NCBI RefSeq assembly: GCF_028389875.1
Contig: NC_084702.1
Coordinates: 65,445,582 to 65,509,581 of the forward strand
DNA: 64,000 nucleotides
From: Rhea pennata
Taxonomy: Eukaryota; Chordata; Aves; Rheiformes; Rheidae
Direction of reading: 5' to 3'
The position numbers were made by a program, and so were the translations under genes. The stretch's first letter is position 1. Each line of letters opens with the position of its first letter. Positions 1-11,587 of this stretch are shown here, piece by piece. A model generated the notes under the pieces. That model had not been told where the DNA came from. It did not search any database and saw nothing but the letters and a program-made list of their open reading frames with translations.

Positions 1-2689
1 ACATCTCTCAGACTTGGAGTTTGGTAAGATGAATATTTTATAATCTTTATTTTCTTGCTTAGATCTATGATTGTGCAGCTTGCTAACAAATAGGAGATTT
101 GGCATTGTTAATAGTTGGCTAAAACTGACGTATCTGGGGTGAACTCCCGCAATGTAGGCAGTGTTATTACGGAAGGTAGCACAGAGCACAGAGCACCATA
201 TGCCTGGGTCCCAGTTACCCTAGCTATTTCAGACCCATTGTTGCCAGCGAGGTCATGTATTGTTTATTGTGGTGCTATTCTGGGTCACTTCTTGCCCATC
301 CTGTTCCTAGCAGTCTGATGCAAGACAGAGGTGCTGGATATCTGGAACCTGCAGAAAATTTTCTGCCTTAGAACAGTCTCTCATAATTTCAGCTGTGCTA
401 GGTGATAAGATACATTGCACCAAGTGGAATGATTGTCCTTTTTTTTTTTTTTTTTCTTCCCAGAGTGGTCTCTCAGATATTTTGGGGGCGACTTCTCAAT
501 TAATAGTAATAGGACATACTGAAGTCATTGTCAAAGAACAATGAAAAGAGCAAAAGTGACAATAACAGTGGGTAGAAGAAAGGCGAAGAGAAATGCCTGG
601 GGCAGAATAATTTCCTTGAAATAAGGTATTTGTGTTGCGATTCCCTGAAGGACATGAAAGGGATAAGGAAGGGAAGATAACAACATCGCATGTTCTATTT
701 AAGGCTGCTAAGGAGCTCTGTCATGAGAGTAACAATAAAGCACAAAGAGCAGGAGAGAAGTTAGTCTCTCTTGTGTTTCCATAACAAATATATGGACTAC
801 TTCTAGGAAATTTATTTAATTTCCTTTGAGAACTGAAAGCAAACAGAGCCTTGCTCCTGGTTGCTTCTGTTGGTATCAGAAATGGGTGTTCTTGGTGGTT
901 TTTGTCCCTGACCTCATGAACCCTTTTAGCATGTTTGGTGTAAGTTGAAAAACGCTGTGGTCATTTTTTATCATGTTATAATAGCATTACACTCTATGTC
1001 TAACAATTACTTTTATGAACATGGAAAATATGTGCAAGCATTGTCCACAGAGTTAATTAAACTTCATGATAGGTTGACACAAGATGACTATGAGTGGGTA
1101 CAAACACCTTAGAAATGACAAACAATACTGCTGATCAGGACTTGGTGGGGGCTGCGACACAGCATAACCAGCATTTAAGATTTCTAAAGATGTGTCTTCC
1201 AAAGATTTGTTCTAACTCAGAACAAATCTTACCCTCCCACACATTCACTATCTTCCACATTTGCTGTGGCCAGCTTATCTCCCATTTCTTTTTTTGCACG
1301 TCCTCTCAGTCATTTGTTGGTTTCTGGGAGTAAAGCCAAAACGTCACTGAACTGGTGGTGAAAGACAACAAATCATGACAGTACTCCACAAAACTATGAT
1401 AATCTTCAGAGTCTTTGGCAGTCATGGAGTGTAATCAGAATAGGTTACTTGTTTGCTTCATAGTATGCCCTGTAAATATTGGGGGTAAACAAGAGACATA
1501 CATTATTTTGAAATCCATCTAGAAAACAATAATATTGAGAATATGATTGAATTCCATTTGTCTGTACATTAAGTTTTATTTTAACTCTGCAGTTGAGGGG
1601 AAAGGGGAATTCATTATAGATAGTAACAACAAGTCTAGTGTAAATAAATATACTACCACTGACTGTGTTTGCCATCCCAGAGCAAATGAATACTGGAATG
1701 AAAAGAGGTGTGAGCTCACTTAACCATTAACATCTAAGAACATTCATACACATTCTATTTTGTGATAAAACATCTTACATTGATAAACATGAAAAACTTG
1801 TTAAAAATGTATAGGCACTACGTTCTTAAGCTATGTTCTTATAGCAAAATGATGAGAAGTTATTCAGTAGTATATAAAGAAAAAAAAACTAAAAGATAAT
1901 GAGTGAAATGAGTCTGAGTTAGTAATGTAAACCTAGAATTCCTGCGTGGGCTTTTATGCAGACAGCATTGCAGCCAAGCCTTCTACATTTTGAATGTGAA
2001 GAATACACATTAGGTGGGTTGTTACAACTATCTCTGATCTTCAGCCTGTGCTAAGTAGATGCAATACCAATCCCAGTGACTGACAAGGCAGTTTTTCAGC
2101 CAGCACAAGAATGCTGAAAATCAAAACTATTGATTTCAAATTTCAGGCCTAGGGAAATGTTTTAGCCAAAACTATTTGCTAATCTTAAATTGTTGTCAGG
2201 TATTAAAATACTAAATGTAATACTTTAGACATCTCATTTTAGATCTTTTTTCAGCAAGTAGTATCTGTCACTCTCATTTATACCATATACTGAGATTGAA
2301 ATTTCATCGATATGGGTGAGTTTTCATTGTTACCTTTATTTCTTGTATTTCCTGCTGGCACTAGACTGTTTAAATACAACCAAAAATCCTTAGCTGATAG
2401 AACTGAACAGCAGGATTTCTTTAAGAGCCAGAGTAAAGAAATCTCACACTCTTCTATGCACTAGCAAGATCACTTCTTCATGTCTGCTCCCACAGTCTCG
2501 CTGTGACACCAGCCCTTCATCTTTGGTGCATCTACCCTGCCCAGGTTTATCTTCTCCACTAGCCCTTTATCCAGTCTTCCAGATTCCAGCTTGACTTCTG
2601 ATTCTCTCTCCAGGACAAATGCAGGCCATTCACAGTAATTCACATTTCAAGACTTTTCAAATGATGCATGTGCATATGCTATGTGGGTT
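1..2689. other. AT-rich non-coding DNA, no gene seen
   Basis: Open frames here are short (under 95 codons), occur on both strands and resemble no protein family I know. There is no splice-bounded exon I can defend and no structural RNA. The only discrete feature is a T run near 440. The stretch ends where recognisable CR1 sequence begins. Confidence 0.6.
439..455. repeat. Poly(T) run, 17 nt
   Basis: An uninterrupted T run sits in AT-rich non-coding DNA. It is either a simple microsatellite or the A-tail of an unrecognised antisense insertion. No flanking target-site duplication was found by eye. Confidence 0.9.
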
Positions 2690-3668
2690 GTGGGATAGGT
2701 GCAAGGTCCAACTGGGGGTCAGTAACTAGTGGTGTCCCTGGAGGATCAATATTGGGGCCAACACTGTTTAATGTCTTCATTAATAGCATTGACAGTAGGA
2801 CAGAGTGCACTCTCAGCAAGTTTTCCAAAAACCCCAATCTGGGGGAGGACAGGGCTGCTATGCAGAGGGACCTTGATAGGCTGGAGAAACGGGCTGACAG
2901 GAATCTCATGAAGATCAGCAAAAGCAAATGCAAAGGCTTGCATCTGGGATAGAATAGCTCTAAGCAACACTATATGCTGGAGACTGACTATGTAGCAAAC
3001 AGCTTTGCAGAAAAGGCCCTTAGGGTCTTGGTGGACAACAAGCTGAACTTGAGCCAGGGTTATATCCAGCAGCAAAGGCAGCAAATGGCATAGGCTGTTA
3101 TAGCAAGAGCATAGCCAATAGGCAGAGGGGAGCAATCCTTCTCCTCTGTTCAGCACTTGTGACTCCAGACTGGAGTAGTGTGTTCACTTTGGCCCTCCCA
3201 ACATGAGAAAGCCATTGACAAACTGGAGGGAATCCAGCAAAGGACCACCAAGATGATCATGGGCTAGGGCAAGTGATGTACAAGGAGAGACTGAGAAAGC
3301 TGGGCTTGTTTAGCTTTGGGAAGGGAAGGCTCAGGGGAAACCTTAATGCTATCTCAAACTACATGATCAGAGAATGCAGAGAAGGTGGCACTAGAGTCTT
3401 ATTGCAGGTGCACAGCAGTAAGACAAGAGACAATGGACAAAAGTTGGAGCACAGGATAATCCAATTAGATACATGGAAAAACATATTTACTATGAAGGTG
3501 GTGAAACACTGGATAAGAGGCACACAGAGGTTTTGGGATCTCTATCCTTGGAGGTGTCCAAGATTCAACTGGATGTGGTCCTTAGCTAATTAGCCCTGCT
3601 TTGAGTAGGGGATGGGACTGGGTGGGTTCTGGAGATCCCTTCCAACCTAAATTATTTTATGATTCTCT
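2690..3668 (+). mobile_element. CR1 LINE fragment, 5'-truncated, RT C-terminal half to 3' end
   Basis: Translation of the left part reads as the middle of a CR1 reverse transcriptase: a TSGVPGGSILGP block, then LFNVFIN, TECTLSKF, and QRDLDRLEK...ADRNLMK at about 2730-2910. The downstream nucleotide sequence follows the CR1 tail (KGLHLG, ALRVLVDNKL-like, then a thumb-like region). The copy ends with a GGTTCTGGAGATCCCTTCC-like block and a TATGATTCTCTGA terminus near 3668, matching the family's 3' end. The catalytic FADD box is lost: the same position reads FSKN. Several stops and frameshifts follow the stop at 2950, so the copy is dead. Start is approximate, since 5' truncation is the rule for CR1. 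The copy is more diverged than the one at 14.6-17.3 kb. Confidence 0.9.
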
Positions 3669-5245
3669 GATTGTAATGTGACCATCTACTCCCTCCTAGC
3701 ACCAGCCAGGCAGTCTGAACAAGCTTGGGTCCACGGCCTATGCCACAAGTTACTCCCATACCTTTGTCATTAATATGGAGCTTTTGCAGGTATGGAGGTA
3801 ATAGAGCAGCTGTTGTGCAAGGAGCTTTAGAGGAAGCAGAGTTCCATGATATCTCACTTCTACGTGAAAGAGAGGAAGAAAAAGAATGATATGAAAGAGT
3901 GGAGAAAAGAAAAAGGCAATAAATAAAATGTCTCAGGTAATATAGTGTCCTTCATGCCAGAAAATGCTTAAGTGAAACTGTCAATTCTTTCCTTAGGCAG
4001 TGTGATTTCTGCATGCACTCAAGCCTCTTCTATTCCCTTTACTGACAAGTATCTTTACTATCTCTCACACTTAACACCACAGTACCAGCAGGCTGGGCTG
4101 CATTCTGTTCTGTCTCCTGTTACAAACTAGCCCCAAATCTGTCAGCAAAAGTGTGATTATAAAGCCAAAACTCAGCCTTCATTTGTAGCTGCTGTGCAAC
4201 AGACAAAATTAAAGCTGAAGTAAGCATCTTTTCTTAAAAAAAAAAAAAAAAATGCTTCTGTAAGAGTTGTAACCTAGCATTCTTATGTGTGATACAGAAA
4301 CCAATATATGCTTATTGTATATTCACTGTCACTTGCACACAAGTTGAATATGGCCCTGCAAATTTGTTTGTATACGGAACTAAACAAACTATTTTGTTCA
4401 GCTACAAATCAAATTGATTTGGTGTGTGAATAGATTATCTGTGGCTCAGAAACACTGAAAAATTCAAGGTAGGGAGATAATAAGAGCTCATATCTGTTTT
4501 ACACAGACAAATCCTGTGCTGATGGTATGCTTCTTCTGGATATGCCTGGACTGTGTTTCAGCCATCGCACTTCATTCAGACAGTTGCTTCCTCTAGGCTT
4601 CAGAATACCTAGTTATCACCTATGTTTCGTGCTTGAGGATAAAAGCTCTCTTCTAGTGGATAGGCTTTGCTAGATGAGGGGCATCCTAGAGGTGTCCAAA
4701 GATGGAAGTAGTCTTAGTTACTGTGATAGCTTTCTCATTTCAGAGGATGGACTCATAACATTTCAGGAAGTTTCCTTTTAGTCCTCAAGCCTCGCAGACA
4801 GATACACTTGGTAGTTCACAATATCTGAGCTGCCTGAGAAGAATCCCCAAGATGAACAGATGCCTGCTGCAATTGCAGATTGCAGTTGGTAGCATCTCGT
4901 TTAATTAGGAGGCTAAATATTCATTAGTTATTTACATCAAGCAGTGGTTTATTTTGTAATGTTACAAGTGTATTATGTATTTCAAATTTGGTGGTAGTAT
5001 CTTCATCAAGGGAGGCCTCAGTCATTTTCAGATCTGTGCAGCACGATTCAAGACTCATTTAAGTAACTCATTTAGTTACTGAGTGTATAACTGTATAACA
5101 TTTTAACATTTGCCTTCAAGAGATCTAGTTAGCTAGGTGAAATGCTGCACTATTGTTCATTCAGAGGGAGCTCCAGATACCTTTGCAGAGTGTTCCATTA
5201 TGTCATATCTAAACATTTTCTGCCAGTAGTCAGAAAGAAATGTCC

Positions 5246-5339
5246 GCTATATTCCTTTTGGCTCGTGTTTCATTTCAGAAATATGGATTCAAATGAATCA
5301 TCCTTTTGAGAATGGTGCATAAGCCAAAAGGAATACAGC
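5246..5339. repeat. 18-bp inverted repeat around a 58-nt loop
   Basis: The arms at 5246-5263 and 5322-5339 are reverse complements at 17 of 18 positions (core ATTCCTTTTGGCT / AGCCAAAAGGAAT). The loop contains a second small palindrome, GATTCA-AA-TGAATC, near 5286-5299. The structure could fold as a nested hairpin in DNA or RNA. No transposon terminal features were identified. Confidence 0.8.
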
Positions 5340-5910
5340 AAAAGTTTCTTATCCCAATGGAAAGACTTCGGGCCATGTATTTGGAAGGGAAAAAACTACT
5401 TGTGCTTTGAATAAACTTGATTTATAGTCAGTGAGACACACGACATGCAGAGCCTCACACAGCCTAATTTTTGTAGCCACTTTTTCCATGCAGAATTACT
5501 CTTAGAAGAGTGATGGGGTTGCCCCTTCAGTTACACCTCTCACTAGGTGAAATCTGTATTTATTACAGCGTACCAATAATTTCAGAGCACTGCATTACAC
5601 TCCCTGGCACCAAGTAGGAATTTTTCATTTCATAGAACTCACAGTGGTCAGCTTGCTTTATTTTGAGGAATGAAAAATTGAAGATATACTAAAAATTAAA
5701 ATACTAAAATGATTTGTGTGTCTTGTCAGAGATGTTAACTTTATGTATGTAGGCTGCTGGAATTTGGAGATCAGTCTTCGTAAACTTCATCTATGGAGAG
5801 GCTTATTATTGGTCGTCATGTTAGAATCAAGACACTACTGTTCTCTTATTTATGATTTCTTTTTCCATGCTTGCCTGGTGTACCTGTCACCCTTGACTTA
5901 ATTTCTTTCT

Positions 5911-5941
5911 TCTTCCTAAAGTCAGGAAGACTTTAGGAAGA
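5911..5941. repeat. Perfect 13-bp inverted repeat, 5-nt loop
   Basis: TCTTCCTAAAGTC at 5911-5923 is followed by AGGAA and then the exact reverse complement at 5929-5941. No coding context is present. It could be a replication template-switch product or a cruciform-prone site. There is no trailing T run to suggest a terminator. Confidence 0.9.
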
Positions 5942-6250
5942 CTGTTCTCTTTTCTCTAATTGCCTTATTTTGTTGTAAACCTGTGCTATTGGCTATTATG
6001 TTCACTTTTTCTTATCAGGTACTCAATGATTTACTTTATTTAAGACTAACCTTACATCTGTGAGAATAATTTGCAAGTCTTTGTGGTTAATCAAAATTTC
6101 AGATCAATCTGACAATTTGATTCATTGTGATCACGTTTACTGATTCTACTAAGCCTTAAATATATTGTCAGCGTGCTAATGCCAATATAGAGGCATCTTA
6201 ATAGTTGTCCTAGCCCAGCTGCAGATAATTAGAGTCTTCACTCAAATACC

Positions 6251-6284
6251 GGGGGGGAGGGAGAGGAGGAGGGGAGAAAAGGGG
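6251..6284 (+). other. G-rich tract with potential G-quadruplex
   Basis: Four G runs of length 7, 3, 4 and 4 are separated by spacers of 1, 9 and 6 nt within a purine-only stretch. This fits a relaxed G-quadruplex pattern; one loop exceeds the usual 7-nt limit. A 19-nt A run follows at 6305. The role, if any, is unknown. Confidence 0.6.
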
Positions 6285-6304
6285 CAGCCATCTGCATTAA
6301 CAGG

Positions 6305-6323
6305 AAAAAAAAAAAAAAAAAAA
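6305..6323. repeat. Poly(A) run, 19 nt
   Basis: An uninterrupted A run lies just 3' of the G-rich tract. No recognisable SINE or processed transcript precedes it. Confidence 0.9.
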
Positions 6324-7859
6324 CAATTTACTCTGTGATGTGAGAGCTGCCCTAGAACTTTTACTTCTATGGTTTCTGTCATATGCGATCTTCTGAAAGC
6401 AAATCTTCCTGACTATATTGATGCTGATGAGGGGACATGGACTTCTTGGTTCTCCTGTGGTAAGATTATGAGATCACCACCAGCTGTGAATAGTGGAAGA
6501 GGCAATGGGAAATGTATGACTACTACTGGTTTTATGTATTATATAAATGTGAGTGGATGTTCTATACACCTGCACTGAAATGTAGATGTAGTCTCCCAGG
6601 AAAATGTTTTATGTGAGAAAGATAACAGTTTCTGTCTATACAGTCTGTGGACTGTATGATAGGACACAGGATGTGAACATCCTGTGAATGAAATGAGCTA
6701 CCCTGCTAACAGTAGAGTTTTCTTCTTTAACTTTTTCTACATGAGAGACCCTACAACTTAGGGCCACATCACTACCTATCCCTATTTCAGCTGTGTTAAC
6801 CAAAGCCTGTCATGCAAGCTTGGGAAATGTGTTCTATATAAAATTTTAGCCACTGTATTTTATCTTACAGAATCATCCATTTGAACAAACTTCTTAGCAG
6901 AAAATATTTCCTGAGCTAATTTATGCTCTGAAGTTGTGCATAGTTTGTTTCCAGAAAAGCATCAACCTTTAACTTGGCCTGGAAATTTTTGTTATAAGAA
7001 CAGTATAAAACTCTGAAACTGCATAGAGAAAGGAAAATGGTGATATAAAACAAACTTAAGATGTTTGTGTAAGTGGCTGTTTTCATTCTAGGTGAAATAG
7101 AAGTCAAGCAGTGAATTAATTACATACCAGGCACAGCTCATATCGGTGAAAGAATAGTTCAGTGTTGAAAAGGCAGCGTCAACAAAGACCTGTTAGTGTA
7201 ATGGAAACTGAGAAGTTGGGTGTGATTAGCTCCGAGAAGATTGCTATCCTTTCTCCTAACTGCCTTCTCTGTGAATTGCAAATGGATCATATCTTCAATA
7301 TTTTTTGTAACATTAAAGTGTCATTATGGCAGCCAGTGTGGGCACTGACTTTAGTGATAGGACAGGCAGTATTTAGATTTGAGGTTTCTAAAACTGAAAA
7401 GAGATGAGTTAAAATGATAATTGCATTTCTCTTTAGTTTTTGGTAAACTTCTTTCACTGTAAAATAGCAACAGAAAAACAAAGCTGCTTGTGAGCTCTGT
7501 GTGACCAAAACATATACATGCTGATATAATTTCCGTTTGTTTCACTCAAGAAAACTGCAGGAAGTGATATAAGTTTTTCTTTTCTTCATATTAGATTTAT
7601 TTCTCTTTTACAACACATTTAAATGCTAGAGTGCTAACAATGATGCCAAATGGCATGCAGTGTGCTTCATATAACGCAGTTCTTTTACTTGAGAAAGTAT
7701 CTTGTCAGCTAATTAGCTTATAATTAATCAGGCTTCTTTTCAGGGATATATAGCTGGCTATCTTAAAAAGAAAACATATGAAAGTATAAAATTTGAGACC
7801 CAGACACCCAGGAATTTGAGAGGGAAAGGACTGATGGGACTGATGAGCTGGTTGCCTTT

Positions 7860-7861
<2 letters not shown>

Positions 7862-7894
<33 letters not shown>
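7862..7894. repeat. Poly(T) run, 33 nt
   Basis: This is the longest homopolymer in the window, preceded by a CTTTT half-interrupted lead. In an avian genome, where A-tailed SINEs are rare, it is more likely a slippage-expanded microsatellite than a retrotransposon tail. An assembly or sequencing artefact in exact length is possible. Confidence 0.9.
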
Positions 7895-7899
<5 letters not shown>

Positions 7900-8033
7900 C
7901 TATATAAGAGATTAGAGGGGATCTCCCTTACCCATGAGCTGTGTGTCTCATTGACTCACTTTATTATTTAGGGGTTTTGTCCCTGACTGTTTCTATTGAT
8001 AAAACACTGTAGAATTTCGCACATGTGACGTTT

Positions 8034-8182
8034 AGAATCACAGAACCAGTAAGGTTGGAAGGGACCTCCAGAGATCATCTAGTCCAATTCCCCTGCTCAG
8101 CAGGGTCACCTAAAGCACGTTAGACAGAGTTGTATCCAGGCAGGCCTTGAATATCTCCAGAGAAGGAGACTCCACAACCTCC
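8034..8182 (-). mobile_element. CR1 3'-end fragment, antisense
   Basis: The reverse complement reads as the last ~145 bp of CR1: GGAGGTTGTGGAGTCTCC, then ATATTCAAGGCCTGCCTGG, GGTGACCCTGCTGAGCAG, GTTGGACTAGATGATCTC and GGTCCCTTCCAACC, ending in a TTCTGTGATTCT terminus. It aligns block by block with the 3' end of the copy at 14.6-17.3 kb (17.18-17.33 kb), so both belong to the same or a sister subfamily. It is a typical dead-on-arrival 5'-truncated insertion. It contains the ORF's final codons and 3' UTR only. Confidence 0.95.
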
Positions 8183-9960
8183 ATCTAATATCTGACCTAC
8201 AGTTCTTTTGAGATAGTTTATATTTTGTAAAAATTATCATCAACTTACAGATGGGGAAAGTGAGAAGCAGAATAACAGGAGCAGAAAGTGTTGCCAGAGT
8301 CTGAAGTCAAACATGTCTTTACTTCTGGGAGCGTTGTAAGTTCAGACTGTCTTGGACATTTTGAGAGGTTTTTACCATAACAGTCCTGGTAACCCTTACT
8401 ATGCATCTCCCCTGAACTCCCCTGAACTTGGTCTGTTGTGCCTCCCCACCTTCTCAAAAGTTAGTGTGTGGTGTAAACCCTGAAGATTGTTACACCTTTT
8501 GTGATGATGATATATCAAATATGAAGCCTCTGGGATAAAAATAGGGAAGATAATAGATATGTAGCCTCTCAAAAGGAATTGATTTGTTTGAGGAGCAAAG
8601 CAACAGTTTTGTGAGCTGCTTGAATTTGAAGGCAGCAGGCTCAGGGCATCATCACATCACAAAGAATAATCATTAACTCAATGTGCCTACATTATGAACA
8701 GTAATAAATGCATTTCCAGTGCCTGTTGAATGTTAAACACATCTGCTTAAATGCAGCCAGTTATCTACGTGGATGTAGATCATGTAACTAGACAGTTTAT
8801 GTTAGGAAATTCAGGGTTCGAGGTCGGTTGGGTGGCATGTGTGCCTCATATTTCATGAGATAATGCTAAAGTGGAAGCAACAGCTTTTAACACTTCACTT
8901 AAAATATATTTGCCTTTTGAAACAGTAGAACAAACTCAGACCTTAGGATTTAGGTATCTGGCTCCAGTCAAAAATCAGTTGAGGAGGCAAAATGCATTTA
9001 AATAGTATCATGTAGTAATAACAAAATAAAAATAGATAGTAAAATAATAATAATAATCACAGCTAAAGTGGTACTTACTACTGTTATTCCAAGCTGCAGA
9101 GGAGTACCTGTTTCAAAAAAATAAAAAAATAAACAATAAAATACGGTAGTATTTTTTTATTTTATTTTATCAGATTAACCTGGGTGCGTGAAGAACAAGG
9201 TCTCTCTTGCTAGTACTCCTTCTGAACCACGGCATATATCAACCGCTTTTGAGACGTACCAGTATGCAAGGAAACCACACCAGCAGAGCACATGGAGGCA
9301 CCTCCTTCCTTTTTAGCCACTTCGGTCAATTCACACCAGTGCTCTGCTGTGTCACTTGTCAGTCCTGTGCCTCTGCCGCAGTGTTAGGCTGCCTACCAGC
9401 AATGTGGAGACTAAAGAATCACTCGTCAGCTAAAATTGGTATGTCAAAACTATCAACAGCAGCCAAGGCTATCTTGCTCCCTTCTGCCTCTTGGTTTTGC
9501 AGTTCCAATTTTAGCTCCCACTCTGCAAGACATTTTGGTGAAGAGGAAGGTGAAAAGCGGTATTTCAACAAGAGAATAAGTAACTGCTTAGAGAATTTTT
9601 AAGTAATCATTTTTTTTTAAAAAAAAATCTTTTATGCTTAGTCAAAGCCTTTTGCTATTCTCAGTCTTCCTAGAAAATTAGTAACAACTGTGTATGCCAG
9701 CTTGTTTTTTTTATACCTAAATTGATTCCTTTTAAATTCAAACAGAATCTGAAAGGATACCAAAAATATACTTAAGGGAAGTTCTTATAAAAGTTTTATT
9801 CGAGTAGCATTAGTCAGTAGTGTTCATTATAGTCTTCCTACTATGATACAATGTTACTAGTCATCATCAATTTACATTGAGTCTTATGATAAGTCATGCT
9901 TTTTTAACAGCTCCGAAACTTAGATTCACAAACCTATCACAATGTTAGATTCACTTATAT

Positions 9961-9962
<2 letters not shown>

Positions 9963-9996
<34 letters not shown>

Positions 9997-10008
9997 ATAC
10001 ACACACAT
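9963..10008. repeat. (AC)n microsatellite
   Basis: Fourteen uninterrupted AC units (9963-9990) are followed by an ATACAC-interrupted extension to about 10008. Confidence 0.95.
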
Positions 10009-11052
10009 ATAAAACTAAGCAAATTTTCTGGTTTTGAGCTAAGGTCAAATATACAGGATGTGAGGTAAACTGAAGGAGTGTGGTTGGTGTTATAGGCAGA
10101 GTCTCATGATTATTTGGATTCTAACACATGATTTTTAAAGACTCCTGGCTGCAATGAGGCTGCACAGTCAGGGAAGAAGAGGAAGCTGGTGTGGCTTTTG
10201 CCTTGCCACTTGACTGCTTCGCTTCAGACAGCAGCCTGTCATCGGTATGGTGCATCCTGGGGATTTTTTCCTATTTTGCAGTACTGATGTGATATGATTC
10301 TTTAAACTCTGGCGATAGTTAGGTAAAGGTTATATTTTTATCGTATCTTTGACTTGGCATTCAACCAGTTGCTGCTTTTGCACTAATTTGATTAAGTGTG
10401 CATTGCTGCAGTGAGAGAAAATTTAGCATTATTCATGGATGACAGAGAAACTCCTTAATTGCTTGCTGCAGCAAATCTGCAGCTGATAAGGATGTAAATA
10501 TCTATCACATTCTAAATTCAAATTATTTTAATAGTCTAAAGAACCAACATATTTGTGAAAAGTAAATATAGCCTTTAATGATATTCAACGTATTATTTTG
10601 ATCTCTATTTTCTTCTCTGTGAGACAAATTTGATAGTTTTTATTACCACTGGATAAATAAAGGGGGACTTTAACGGAAGAAGTCTACAGAGTTGTTATAT
10701 ACATATTGTATACATCATCAGAGCATGAAAGTTTGTAAGTTATGACTTATTATTTTGACATATTTCTTTGATTTTTGTTTTAAGAAAATGCAATTATTTT
10801 CAAGTCAATATTAATCTTCATAGATAGACGTGTGCAGATCATTTGTACCAAATATCACAGGCTTCCACATGCTGTGCCCTGTCCTGATGTAAGGGTCTCA
10901 TGCATTGCTGACTGACCTGACTAGGACAGCTCTCAATTCAGTGAATGCTGAACTGAGTCTACGAAAGGCGAGATTTATTCCCTTACAATAGGGAAGCAAA
11001 AAAGATTCACATGACCTGTATTTCATGAACTTTAGGAGAAGGCAAAAAATAT

Positions 11053-11076
11053 GTGCGCGCACACACACACACACAC
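11053..11076. repeat. (GC)/(AC) dinucleotide repeat
   Basis: A short alternating purine-pyrimidine run reads TGCGCGC followed by (AC)n. It is potentially Z-DNA-forming. The GC to AC switch is consistent with CpG decay at one end of the array. Confidence 0.85.
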
Positions 11077-11587
11077 TTAGTACGTGTAACTATTTCTTGC
11101 TTATTCCTCTGTTTTCTTATTCCTCCTTAGAAACTCCTTTCTTCTTATTCCTAGAGATACATGAGATAAAGATGTTAAAGCAAGCAGGTTTGTTCCCTCA
11201 GAGATTTCACACTAATTATTTTGCTACTATCTTCTGAAAGAATACAACCATTCCTGATTCTGCTGTTTGAAGTTTAGGCTGTGCCTACATGTTACGCATT
11301 AGTGTTTTTGTTTAGAGCAATTGTTTTGAAGCGAGCCCCCAATTTTGTGCTGTATTGCTTCTATTTGCAGACAGGTTTAGGTACGTAAACTGAATTCTGG
11401 GCCTCAGCACCAGCTGCTTCAGTCTCCTGATCTGCTTCTGCTGTATCAAATTCTTTGACATAGAGACAGCCTTTGGGGTGAAAAGAGATTGGGTGGTCTC
11501 TTTTGCTTTTTCAGTTTCGTACCCTTGCATGTACTACATCTGGTCATAGTGGGGTAAATATTTCTGTTCTTTGGTTTTAGTATCTCA

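Larger units (their letters stand above)
3669..8033. other. Non-coding DNA between two CR1 copies
   Basis: No recognisable coding sequence. Frames at 5716-5901 and 6369-6578 on the plus strand are about 60-70 codons and match nothing I know. The stretch holds a 17-nt A run at 4236-4252, two inverted repeats, a G-rich tract with an adjacent A run, and a 33-nt T run. These are listed separately. Confidence 0.55.
8183..11587. other. Non-coding DNA with simple repeats
   Basis: No recognisable gene. A 131-codon plus-strand frame at 9207-9602 lies in a slightly more GC-rich block but shows no domain, and codon composition by eye does not suggest a conserved protein. Two dinucleotide repeats are listed separately. 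The 10.35-10.50 kb block has AT-rich homeobox-like sites among CTGCAG words, as seen in many conserved non-coding elements, but conservation cannot be judged from one sequence. Confidence 0.5.

Noticed and set aside
2746..3156. 136-codon minus-strand open frame
   Set aside because: It lies entirely antisense to the CR1 copy and is a shadow of it.
8810..8850. GGTTCGAGGTC resembling a tRNA B box
   Set aside because: No matching A box at proper spacing and no cloverleaf could be drawn.
9963..10008. Possible CRISPR-like or satellite array
   Set aside because: It is a simple AC microsatellite without spacers or longer repeat units.
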